DNA of 64,000 bases from Closterium sp. NIES-65 (lineage: Eukaryota > Streptophyta > Zygnematophyceae > Desmidiales > Closteriaceae): contig CANXME010002275.1 of the NCBI GenBank assembly GCA_948144175.1, positions 5,891,001 through 5,955,000 of the forward strand, read 5' to 3'. The translations under genes and the position numbers were made by a program. The first letter of the stretch is position 1; each line of letters opens with the position of its first letter. This document shows, piece after piece, positions 23,550-35,111 of this stretch. Below the pieces are notes generated by a model that had not been told where the DNA came from, did no database searches, and saw only the letters and a program-made list of their open reading frames with translations.

Positions 23550-26500
23550 CAATTTTGCACACGCTAGGCCCTTGATCTTGCATTTTTGCACACGCTAGGC
23601 CCTTGTTCTTGCAATTTTGCACTCGCTAGGCCCTTGTTCTTGCAATTTTCCACACACTACGCCCTTGTTCTTGCAATTTTGCACACGCTAGGCCCTTGTT
23701 CTTGCAATTTTGCACACGCTAGGCCCTTGTTCTTGCTATTTTGCATACACTAGGCCCTTGTTCTTGCTATTTTGCACATACTAGGCGCTTGTTCTTGCTA
23801 TTTTGCACAGGCTAGGCCCTTGTTCTTGCAATTTTGCACACGCTAGGCCCTCGTTCTTGAAATTTTGCACACGCTATGCCCTTGTTCTTGCTCTTTTGCA
23901 TACGCTAGGCTCTTGTTTTTGCTATTTTGCACACGCTAGGACCTTGTTGTTGCTATTTTGCATACGCTAGGCCCTTGTTCTTTCTATTTTGCACACGCTA
24001 GGCCCTTGTTCTTGCAATTTTGCACACCCCTTGTTCTTGCTATTTTTCACACGCTAGGCCCTTGTTCTTGAACTTTTGCACAAACTTTTGCACACACTAG
24101 GCCCTTGTTCTTGCTATTTTGCACAAGCTAGGCTCTTTTTCTTGCTATTTTGCACATGCTAGGCCCTTGTTCTTTCAATTTTGCACACGTTAGGCCCTTG
24201 TTCTTGCTATTTTTCACACGCTAGGCCCTTGTTCTTGCACTTTTGCACACGCTAGGCCCTTGTTCTTGCAATTTTGCACACGCTAGGCCCTTGTTCTTGC
24301 AAGATTGCACACGCTAGGCCCTTTTTCTTGCTATTTTGCACACGTTAGGCCCTTGTTCTTGCAATTTTGCACACGCTAGGCCCTTGTTCTTGCAATTTTG
24401 CACACGTTAGGCCTTTCTTCTTGCAATTTTGCACACGCTAGGCCCTTGTCCTTGCAATTTTGCACATGCTAGGCCCTTGTTCTTGCAGTTTTGCACACGC
24501 TAGGCCCTTGTTCTTGCAGTTTTGCACATGCTAGGCACTTGTTCTTGCAGTTTTGCACAAGCTAGGCCCTTGTTCTTGAAGTTTTGTACACGCTAGGCCC
24601 TTCTTCTTGCAATTTTGCACTCGCTAGGCCCTTGTTCTTGCAATTTGCAGACGCTAGGCCCTTGTTCTTGCAGTTTTGTACAGGCTAGGCCTTTGTTCTT
24701 GCAGTTTTGCACACGCTAGGCACTTGTTCTTGCAGTTTTGCACACGCTAGGTCCTTGTTCTTGTAGCTTTGCATTCGCTAGGCCCTTGTTCTTGCAGTTT
24801 TTCACACGCTAGGCCCTCGTTCTTGCAATTTTGAACACGCTAGGCCCTTGTTCTTGCAATATTGCACACGCTAGGCCCTTGTTCTTGCAATATTGCACCC
24901 GCTAGGCCCTTGTTCTTGCAATATTGCACACGCTAGGCCCTTGTTCTTGCAATATTGCACACGATAGGCCCTTGTTCTTGCAATTTTGCACACGCTAGGC
25001 CCTTGTTCTTGCAATTTTGCACACGCTAGGCCCTTGTTCTTGCTATTTTGCACATGCTAGGCCCTTGTTCTTGCAATTTTGCACTCGCTAGGCCCTTGTT
25101 CTTGCAGTTTTGCACTCGCTAGGCCCTTGTTCTTGCAATTTTGCACACGCTAGGCCCTTGTTCTTGCAATATTGCACTCACTAGGCCCTTGTTCTTGCAG
25201 TTTTGCACACGCTAGGCCCTTGTTCTTGCAATTTTGCACTCGCTAGGCCCTTGTTCTTGCAGTTTTGCACATGCTAGGCCCTTGTTCTTGCAATTTTGCA
25301 CATGCTAGGCCCTTGTTCTTGCAGTTTTGCATTCGCTAGGACCTTGTTCTTGCTATTTTGCACACGCTAGGCCCTGGTTATTGCAATTTTGCACACGCTA
25401 GGCCCTTGTTCTTGCAATTTTGCACACGCTAAGCTCTTGTTCTTGCAGTTTTGCACTCGCTAGGCCCTTGTTCTTGCAATTTTGCACACGCTAGGCCCTT
25501 GTTCTTGCAATTTTGCACACGCTAGGCTCTTGTTCTTGCAATTTTGCACTCGCTAAGCCCTTGTTCTTGCAGGTTTACACTCGCTAGGCCCTTGTTCTTG
25601 CAATTTTGCACACACTAGGCCCTTGTTCTTGCAATTTTGCACACGCTAGGCCCTTATTCTTGAAATTTTGCACATGCTAGGCCCTTGTTCTTGCAATTTT
25701 GCACATGCTAGGCCCATGTTCTTGTTATTTTGCACACGCTAGGCCCTTGTTCTTGCAATTTTGCACACGCTAGGCCCTTGTTTTTGCAATTTCGCACATC
25801 CTAGGCCCTTGTTCTTGCAATTTTGCACTCACTAGGCCCTTGTTCTTTTAGTTTTGCACTCGTTAGGCCCTTATTCTTGCAATTTTGCACACGCTAGGCC
25901 CTTGTTCTTGCAATTTTGCTCACGCCAGGCCCTTGTTCTTGCTATTTTGCACGTGCTAGGCCCTTGTTCTTGCTATTTTGCACGTGCTAGGCCCTTGTTC
26001 TTGCAATATTGCGCACGCTAGGCCCTTGTTCTTGCAATATTGCACACGCTAGGCCCTTGTTCTTGCAACATTGCACATGCTAGGCCTTTGTTCTTGCAGT
26101 TTTGCACACGCTAGGCCCTCATTCTTGCAATTTAGCACACGCTAGGCCCTTGTTCTTGCAATTTTGCACACGCTAGGCCCTTGTTCTTGCAATATTGCAC
26201 ACGCTAGGCCCTTGTTCTTGCACTTTAGCACACGTTTGGCCTTTCTTCTTGCAGTTTTGCGCGCGCTAGGCCCTTGTTCTTGCAGTTTTGCACACGCTAG
26301 GCACTTGTTCTTGCTATTTTGCACAAGCTAGGCCCTTGTTATTGCAGTTTTGCACACGCTAGGCCCTTGTTCTTGCAGTTTTGCACTCGCTAGGCCCTTG
26401 TTCTTGCAATTTGCACACGCTAGGCCCTTGTTCTTGCAATTTTGCACACGCTAGGCCCTTGTTCTTGCAGTTTTGCACACGCTAGGCACTTGTTCTTGCA

Positions 26501-27130
26501 GTTTTGTACACGCTAGGCCCTTGTTCTTGCAGTTTTGCACACGCTAGGCACTTGTTCTTGCAGTTTTGCAAATGCTAGGCCCTTGTTCTTGCAGTTTTGC
26601 ACACGCTAGGTCCTCGTTCTTGTAGTTTTGCATTCGCTAGGCCCTTGTTCTTGCAGTTTTGCACACCCTAGGCCCTCGTTCTTGCAATTTTTGAACACGC
26701 TAGGCCCTTGTTCTTGCAATATTGCACACGCTAGGCCCTTGTTCTTGCACTATTGCACACGCTAGGCCCTTGTTCTTGCAATATTGCACAGGCTAGGCAC
26801 TTGTTCTTGCAATATTGCACACGATAGGCCCTTGTTCTTGCAATTTTGCACATGCTAGGCCCTTGTTCTTGCAATTTTGCACATGCTAGGCCCTTGTTCT
26901 TGCAATTTTGCACACGCTAGGCCCTTGTTCTTGCTATTTTGCACATGCTAGGCCCTTGTTCTTTCAATTTTGCACTCGCTAGGCCCTTGTTCTTGCAGTT
27001 TTGCACTCGCTAGGCCCTTGTTCTTGCAATTTCGCACACGCTAGGCCCTTGTTCTTGCTATTTTGCACGTGCTAGGCCCTTGTTCTTGCTATTTTGCACG
27101 TGCTAGGCCCTTGTTCTTGCTATTTTGCAC
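23550..27130 (+). repeat. 3.57-kb HOR unit, second copy
   Basis: It follows the 19,981-23,549 unit in marker order, with indels of single monomers. Private changes include GCGCGCTAGG near 26,262, a 1-bp expansion (CAATTTTTGAAC near 26,690), and GTTTGGCC near 26,234. It ends with three consecutive CACGTG monomers (27,066, 27,097 and 27,128), where other modules have two. Confidence 0.8.
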
Positions 27131-28448
27131 GTGCTAGGCCCTCGTTCTTGCAACTTTGAACACGCTAGGCCCTTGTTCTTGCAATATTGCACACGCTAGG
27201 CCCTTGTTCTTGCAATATTGCACACGCTAGGGCCTTGTTCTTGCAATACTGCACACGCTAGGCCCTTGTTCTTGCAATATTGCACACGATAGGCCATTGT
27301 TCTTGCAATTTTGCACACGCTAGGCCCTTGTTCTTGCAATTTTGCACACGCTAGGCCCTTGTTCTTGCTATTTTGCACATGCTAGGCCCTTGCTCTTGCA
27401 ATCTTGCACTCGCTAGGCCCTTGTTCTTGCAGTTTTGCACTCGCTAGGCCCTTGTTCTTGCAATTTTGCACACGCTAGGCCCTTGTTCTTGCAATTTTGC
27501 ACACCCTAGGCCCTTGTTCTTGCAATTTTGCACATGCTAGGCCCTTGTTCTTGCAGTTTTGCATTCGCTAGGCCCTTTTTCTTGCTATTTTGCACACGCT
27601 AGGCCCTTTTTATTGCAATTTTGCACACGCTAGGCCCTTGTTCTTGCAATTTTGCACATTTTAGGCCATTATTCTTGCAATTTTGCACTCGCTAGGCTCT
27701 TGTTCTTGCAGTTTTGCACTCGCTAGGCCCTTGTTCTTGCAATTTTGCACACGCTAGGCCCTTGTTCTTGCAATTTTGCACACGCTAGGCCCTTGTTCTT
27801 GCAATTTTGCACTCGCTAAGCCCTTGGTCTTGCAGTTTTGCACTCGCTAGGCCCTTGTTCTTGCAATTTTGCACACGCTAGGCCCTTGTTCTTGCAGTTT
27901 TGCACACGCTAGGCCCTTTTTCTTGAAATTTTGCACATGCTAGGCCCTTGTTCTTGCAATTTTGCACATGCCTGGCCCATGTTCTTGTTATTTTGCACAT
28001 GCTAGGCCCTTGTTCTTGCAATTTTGCACATCATAGGCCCTTGTTCTTGCAACTTTGCACTCACTAGGCCCTTGTTCTTGCAAGTTTGCACTCGTTAGGC
28101 CCTTGTTCTTGCAATTTTGCACACGCTAGGCCCTTGTTCTTGCAATTTTGCACACACTAGGCCCTTGTTCTTGCAATGTTGCTCACGCTAGGCCCTAGTT
28201 CTTGCTCTTTTGCACGTGCTAGGCCCTTGTTCTTGCTATTTTGCACGTGCTAGGCCCTTGTTCTTGCAATATTGCACACGCTAGGCCCTTGTTCTTGCAA
28301 TATTGCACACGCTAGGCCCTTGTTCTTGCAATATTGCACACGCTAGGTCCTTGTTCTTGTAGTTTTGCATTCGCTAGGCCCTTGTTCTTGCAGTTTTGCA
28401 CACGCTAGGCCCATTTTCTTTCAATTTTGCACACGCTAGGCCCTTGTT
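27131..28448 (+). repeat. Transition segment before the 3,223-bp duplication
   Basis: 27,131-27,400 resembles 24,820-25,080 at offset 2,325 bp (75 monomers): the GAACACG monomer, then four AATATT monomers ending in CACGATAGG. After that come ordinary monomers with GCATTCG, CATTTTAGGCC near 27,657, GCCTGGCCCATG near 27,970, a CACGTG pair near 28,215, and GTCC with TGTAG near 28,350. This is the module order that dominates further right. Confidence 0.7.
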
Positions 28449-31400
28449 CTTGCAATATTGCACACGCTAGGCCCTTGTTCTTGCAATATTGCACACGCTA
28501 GGCCCTTGTTCTTGCAATATTGCACACGCTAGGCCCTTGTTCTTGCAATTTTGCACATGCTAGGCCCTTGTTCTTGCAGTTTTGCACGTGCTAGGCCCTG
28601 GTTCTTGCAATTTTGCACTTGCTAGGCCCTTGTTCTTGCAGTTTTGCACTTGCTAGGCCCTTGTTCTTGCAATTTTGCGCATGCTAGGCCCTTGTTCTTG
28701 CAATTTTGCACACGCTAGGCCCTTGTTCTTTCAATTTTGCACATGCTAGGCCCTTGTTCTTGCAGTTTTGCATTCGCTAGGCCCTTGTTCTTGCTTTTTT
28801 GCACACGCTAGGCCCTTGTTCTTGCAATTTTGCACACGCTAGGCCCTTGTTCTTGAAATTTTGCACATGCTAGGCCCTTGTTCTTGCAATTTTGCACTCG
28901 CTAGGCCCTTGTTCTTGTAGTTTTGCACTCGCTAGGCCCTTGTTCTTGCAATTTTGCACATGCTAGGCCCTTGTTCTTGCAATTTTGCACACGCTAGGCC
29001 CTTGTTCTTGCAATTTTGCACTCGCTAGGCCCTTGTTCTTGCAGTTTTGCACTCGCTAGGCCCTTGTTCTTGCAGTTTTGTACAAGCTAGGCCTTTGTTC
29101 TTGCAGTTTTGCACACGCTAGGCACTTGTTCTTGCAGTTTTGCAAATGCTAGGCCCTTGTTATTGCAGTTTTGCACACGCTAGGTCTTTGTTCTTGTAGT
29201 TTTGCATTCGCAAGGCCCTTGTTCTTGCGGTTTTGCACACGCTAGGCCCTTGTTCTTGCAATTTTGCACACGCTATGCCCTTGTTCTTGCAATTTTGCAC
29301 AACCTAGGCCCTTGTTCTTGCAATTTTGCACTCACTAGGCCCTTGTTCTTGCAGTTTTGCACTCGTTAGGCCCTTGTTCTTGCAATTTTGCACACGCTAG
29401 GCCCTTGTTCTTGCAATTTTACACACGCTAGGCCCTTGTTCTTGCAATTTTGCACACGCTAGGCCCTTGTTCTTGCTATTTTGCACATGCTAGGCCCTTG
29501 TTCTTGCAATCTTGCACTCGCTAGGCCCTTGTTCTTAAAGTTTTGCACTCTCTAGGCCCTTGTTCTTGCAATTTTGCACACGCTAGGCCCTTGTTCTTGC
29601 AATTTTGCACACGCTAGGCCCTTGTTCTTGCAATTTTGCACATGCTAGGCCCTTGTTCTTGCAGTTTTGCATTTGCTAGGCCCTTGTTCTTGCTATTTTG
29701 CACACGCTAGGCCCTTGTTATTGCAATTTTGCACACGCTAGGCCCTTGTTCTTGCAATTTTTTACATTTTAGGCCATTGTTTTTGCAATTTTGCACTCGC
29801 TAGGCTCTTGTTCTTGCAGTTTTGCACTCGCTAGGCCCTTGTTCTTGCAATTTTGCACACGCTAGGCCCTTGTTCTTGCAATTTTGCACACGCTAGGCCC
29901 TTGTTCTTGCAATTTTGCACTCGCTAAGCCCTTGTTCTTGCAGTTTTGCACTCGCTAGGCCCTTGTTCTTGCAATTTTGCACACGCTAGGCCCTTGTTCT
30001 TGCAATTTTGCACACGCTAGGCCCTTTTTCTTGAAATTTTGCACATGCTAGGCCCTTGTTCTTGCAATTTTGCACATGCCTGGCCCATGTTCTTGTTATT
30101 TTGCACACGCTAGGCCCTTGTTCTTGCAATTTTGCACACGCTAGGCCCTTGTTGTTGCAATTTTGCACACGCTAGGCCCTTGTTCTTGCTATTTTGCACG
30201 TGCTAGGCCCTTGTTCTTGCTATTTTGCACGTGCTAGGCCCTTGTTATTGCAATATTGCACACGCTAGGCCCTTGTTCTTGCAATATTGCACACGCTAGG
30301 CCCTTGTTCTTGCAATATTGCACACGCTAGGTCCTTGTTCTTGTAGTTTTGCATTCGCTAGGCCCTTGTTCTTGCAGTTTTGCACACGCTAGGCCCTCGT
30401 TCTTGCAAGTTTGCACACGCTAGGCCCTTGTTCTTGCAATATTGCACACGCCAGGCCCTTGTTCTTGCAATATTGCACACGCTAGGCCCTTGTTCTTGCA
30501 ATATTGCACACGCTAGGCCCTTGTTCTTGCAATTTTGCACAATTTAGGCCATTGTTCTTGCAATTTTGCACTCGCTAGGGTCTTGTTCTTGCAGTTTTGC
30601 ACTCGCTAGGCCCTTGTTCTTGCAATTTTGCACACGCTAGGCCCTTGTTCTTGCAATTTTGCACACGCTTGGCCCTTGTTCTTGCAATTTTGCACTCGCT
30701 AAGCCCTTCTTCTTGCAGTTTTGCACTCGCTAGGCCCTTGTTCTTGCAATTTTGCACATGCTAGGCCATTGTTCTTGCAATTTTGCACACGCTAGGCCCT
30801 TTTTCTTGAAATTTTGCACATGCTAGCCCTTGTTCTTGCAATTTTGCACATGCCTGGCCCATGTTCTTGTTATTTTGCACACGCTAGGCCCTTGTTCTTG
30901 CAATTTTGCACACGCTAGGCCCTTGTTCTTGCAATTTTGCACAACCTAGGCCCTTGTTCTTGCAATGTTGCACTCACTAGGCCCTTGTTCTTGCAGTTTT
31001 GCACTCGTTAGGCCCTTGTTCTTGCAATTTTGCACACGCTAGGCCCTTGTTCTAGCAATTTTGCACACGCTAGGCCCTTGTTCTTGCAATTTTGCACACG
31101 CTAGGCCCTTGTTGTTGAAATTTTGCACATGCTAGGCCCTTGTTCTTGCAATTTTGCACATGCCTGGCCCATGTTCTTGTTATTTTGCACACGCTAGGCC
31201 CTTGTTCTTGCAATTTTGCACACGCTAGGCCCTAGTTCTTGCAATTTTGCACATCCTAGGCCCTTGTTCTTGCAATTTTGCACTCACTAGGCCCTTGTTC
31301 TTGCAGTTTTGCACTGGTTAGGCCCTTGTTCTTGCAATTTTGCACACGCTAGGCCCTTGTTCTTGCAATTTTGCACACGCTAGGCCCTTGTTCTTGCAAT

Positions 31401-34400
31401 TTTGCACACGCTAGGCCCTTGTTCTTGCTATTTTGCACGTGCTAGGCCCTTGTTCTTGCTATTTTGCACGTGCTAGGCCCTTGCTCTTGCAATATTGCAC
31501 ACGCTAGGCCCTTGTTCTTGCAATATTGCACACGCTAGGCTCTTGTTCTTGCAATATTGCATACGCTAGGTCATTGTTCTTGTAGTTTTGCACTCGTTAG
31601 GCCCTTGTTCTTGCAGGTTTGCACACGCTAGGCCCTCGTTCTTGCAATTTTGCACACGCTAGGCCCTTGTCCTTGCAATATTGCACACGCTAGGCCCTTG
31701 TTCTTGCAATATTGCACACGCTAGGCCCTTGTTCTTGCAATATTGCACACGCTAGGCCCTTGTTCTTGCAATTTTGCACATGCTAGGCCCTTGTTCTTGC
31801 AGTTTTGCACGTGCTAGGCCCTGGTTCTTGCAATTTTGCACTTGCTAGGCCCTTGTTCTTGCAGTTTTGCACTTGCTAGGCCCTTGTTCTTGCAATTTTG
31901 CGCATGCTAGGCCCTTGTTCTTGCAATTTTGCACACGCTAGGCCCTTGTTCTTTCAATTTTGCACATGCTAGGCCCTTGTTCTTGCAGTTTTGCATTCGC
32001 TAGGCCCTTGTTCTTGCTTTTTTGCACACGCTAGGCCCTTGTTCTTGCAATTTTGCACACGCTAGGCCCTTGTTCTTGAAATTTTGCACATGCTAGGCCC
32101 TTGTTCTTGCAATTTTGCACTCGCTAGGCCCTTGTTCTTGTAGTTTTGCACTCGCTAGGCCCTTGTTCTTGCAATTTTGCACATGCTAGGCCCTTGTTCT
32201 TGCAATTTTGCACACGCTAGGCCCTTGTTCTTGCAATTTTGCACTCGCTAGGCCCTTGTTCTTGCAGTTTTGCACTCGCTAGGCCCTTGTTCTTGCAGTT
32301 TTGTACAAGCTAGGCCTTTGTTCTTGCAGTTTTGCACACGCTAGGCACTTGTTCTTGCAGTTTTGCAAATGCTAGGCCCTTGTTATTGCAGTTTTGCACA
32401 CGCTAGGTCTTTGTTCTTGTAGTTTTGCATTCGCAAGGCCCTTGTTCTTGCGGTTTTGCACACGCTAGGCCCTTGTTCTTGCAATTTTGCACACGCTATG
32501 CCCTTGTTCTTGCAATTTTGCACAACCTAGGCCCTTGTTCTTGCAATTTTGCACTCACTAGGCCCTTGTTCTTGCAGTTTTGCACTCGTTAGGCCCTTGT
32601 TCTTGCAATTTTGCACACGCTAGGCCCTTGTTCTTGCAATTTTACACACGCTAGGCCCTTGTTCTTGCAATTTTGCACACGCTAGGCCCTTGTTCTTGCT
32701 ATTTTGCACATGCTAGGCCCTTGTTCTTGCAATCTTGCACTCGCTAGGCCCTTGTTCTTAAAGTTTTGCACTCTCTAGGCCCTTGTTCTTGCAATTTTGC
32801 ACACGCTAGGCCCTTGTTCTTGCAATTTTGCACACGCTAGGCCCTTGTTCTTGCAATTTTGCACATGCTAGGCCCTTGTTCTTGCAGTTTTGCATTTGCT
32901 AGGCCCTTGTTCTTGCTATTTTGCACACGCTAGGCCCTTGTTATTGCAATTTTGCACACGCTAGGCCCTTGTTCTTGCAATTTTTTACATTTTAGGCCAT
33001 TGTTTTTGCAATTTTGCACTCGCTAGGCTCTTGTTCTTGCAGTTTTGCACTCGCTAGGCCCTTGTTCTTGCAATTTTGCACACGCTAGGCCCTTGTTCTT
33101 GCAATTTTGCACACGCTAGGCCCTTGTTCTTGCAATTTTGCACTCGCTAAGCCCTTGTTCTTGCAGTTTTGCACTCGCTAGGCCCTTGTTCTTGCAATTT
33201 TGCACACGCTAGGCCCTTGTTCTTGCAATTTTGCACACGCTAGGCCCTTTTTCTTGAAATTTTGCACATGCTAGGCCCTTGTTCTTGCAATTTTGCACAT
33301 GCCTGGCCCATGTTCTTGTTATTTTGCACACGCTAGGCCCTTGTTCTTGCAATTTTGCACACGCTAGGCCCTTGTTGTTGCAATTTTGCACACGCTAGGC
33401 CCTTGTTCTTGCTATTTTGCACGTGCTAGGCCCTTGTTCTTGCTATTTTGCACGTGCTAGGCCCTTGTTATTGCAATATTGCACACGCTAGGCCCTTGTT
33501 CTTGCAATATTGCACACGCTAGGCCCTTGTTCTTGCAATATTGCACACGCTAGGTCCTTGTTCTTGTAGTTTTGCATTCGCTAGGCCCTTGTTCTTGCAG
33601 TTTTGCACACGCTAGGCCCTCGTTCTTGCAAGTTTGCACACGCTAGGCCCTTGTTCTTGCAATATTGCACACGCCAGGCCCTTGTTCTTGCAATATTGCA
33701 CACGCTAGGCCCTTGTTCTTGCAATATTGCACACGCTAGGCCCTTGTTCTTGCAATTTTGCACAATTTAGGCCATTGTTCTTGCAATTTTGCACTCGCTA
33801 GGGTCTTGTTCTTGCAGTTTTGCACTCGCTAGGCCCTTGTTCTTGCAATTTTGCACACGCTAGGCCCTTGTTCTTGCAATTTTGCACACGCTTGGCCCTT
33901 GTTCTTGCAATTTTGCACTCGCTAAGCCCTTCTTCTTGCAGTTTTGCACTCGCTAGGCCCTTGTTCTTGCAATTTTGCACATGCTAGGCCATTGTTCTTG
34001 CAATTTTGCACACGCTAGGCCCTTTTTCTTGAAATTTTGCACATGCTAGCCCTTGTTCTTGCAATTTTGCACATGCCTGGCCCATGTTCTTGTTATTTTG
34101 CACACGCTAGGCCCTTGTTCTTGCAATTTTGCACACGCTAGGCCCTTGTTCTTGCAATTTTGCACAACCTAGGCCCTTGTTCTTGCAATGTTGCACTCAC
34201 TAGGCCCTTGTTCTTGCAGTTTTGCACTCGTTAGGCCCTTGTTCTTGCAATTTTGCACACGCTAGGCCCTTGTTCTAGCAATTTTGCACACGCTAGGCCC
34301 TTGTTCTTGCAATTTTGCACACGCTAGGCCCTTGTTGTTGAAATTTTGCACATGCTAGGCCCTTGTTCTTGCAATTTTGCACATGCCTGGCCCATGTTCT

Positions 34401-34970
34401 TGTTATTTTGCACACGCTAGGCCCTTGTTCTTGCAATTTTGCACACGCTAGGCCCTAGTTCTTGCAATTTTGCACATCCTAGGCCCTTGTTCTTGCAATT
34501 TTGCACTCACTAGGCCCTTGTTCTTGCAGTTTTGCACTGGTTAGGCCCTTGTTCTTGCAATTTTGCACACGCTAGGCCCTTGTTCTTGCAATTTTGCACA
34601 CGCTAGGCCCTTGTTCTTGCAATTTTGCACACGCTAGGCCCTTGTTCTTGCTATTTTGCACGTGCTAGGCCCTTGTTCTTGCTATTTTGCACGTGCTAGG
34701 CCCTTGCTCTTGCAATATTGCACACGCTAGGCCCTTGTTCTTGCAATATTGCACACGCTAGGCTCTTGTTCTTGCAATATTGCATACGCTAGGTCATTGT
34801 TCTTGTAGTTTTGCACTCGTTAGGCCCTTGTTCTTGCAGGTTTGCACACGCTAGGCCCTCGTTCTTGCAATTTTGCACACGCTAGGCCCTTGTCCTTGCA
34901 ATATTGCACACGCTAGGCCCTTGTTCTTGCAATATTGCACACGCTAGGCCCTTGTTCTTGCAATATTGCA
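28449..34970 (+). repeat. 3,223-bp (104-monomer) tandem duplication
   Basis: The sequence repeats with a period of 3,223 bp from about 28,449 to 34,970, a little over two full copies. 3,223 is 104 x 31 minus 1. The missing base is in CATGCTAGCCCTTG, present in both copies near 30,823 and 34,046. All places I compared were identical, including rare forms such as CTAGCAATTTT (31,052 and 34,275), GCAGGTTTGC and TTATTGCAATATT. Identity ends at CACACG (31,748) against CATACG (34,971). This is either a very recent duplication or an assembly duplication. Confidence 0.9.
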
Positions 34971-35111
34971 TACGCTAGGCCCTTGTTCTTGCAAATTTGC
35001 ACACGCTAGGCCCTTGTTCTTGCAATTTTGCACGCGCTAGGCACTTGTTCTTGCTATTTTGCACGTGCTAGGCCCTGGTTCTTGCAATTTTGCACATGCT
35101 AGGCCCTTGTT

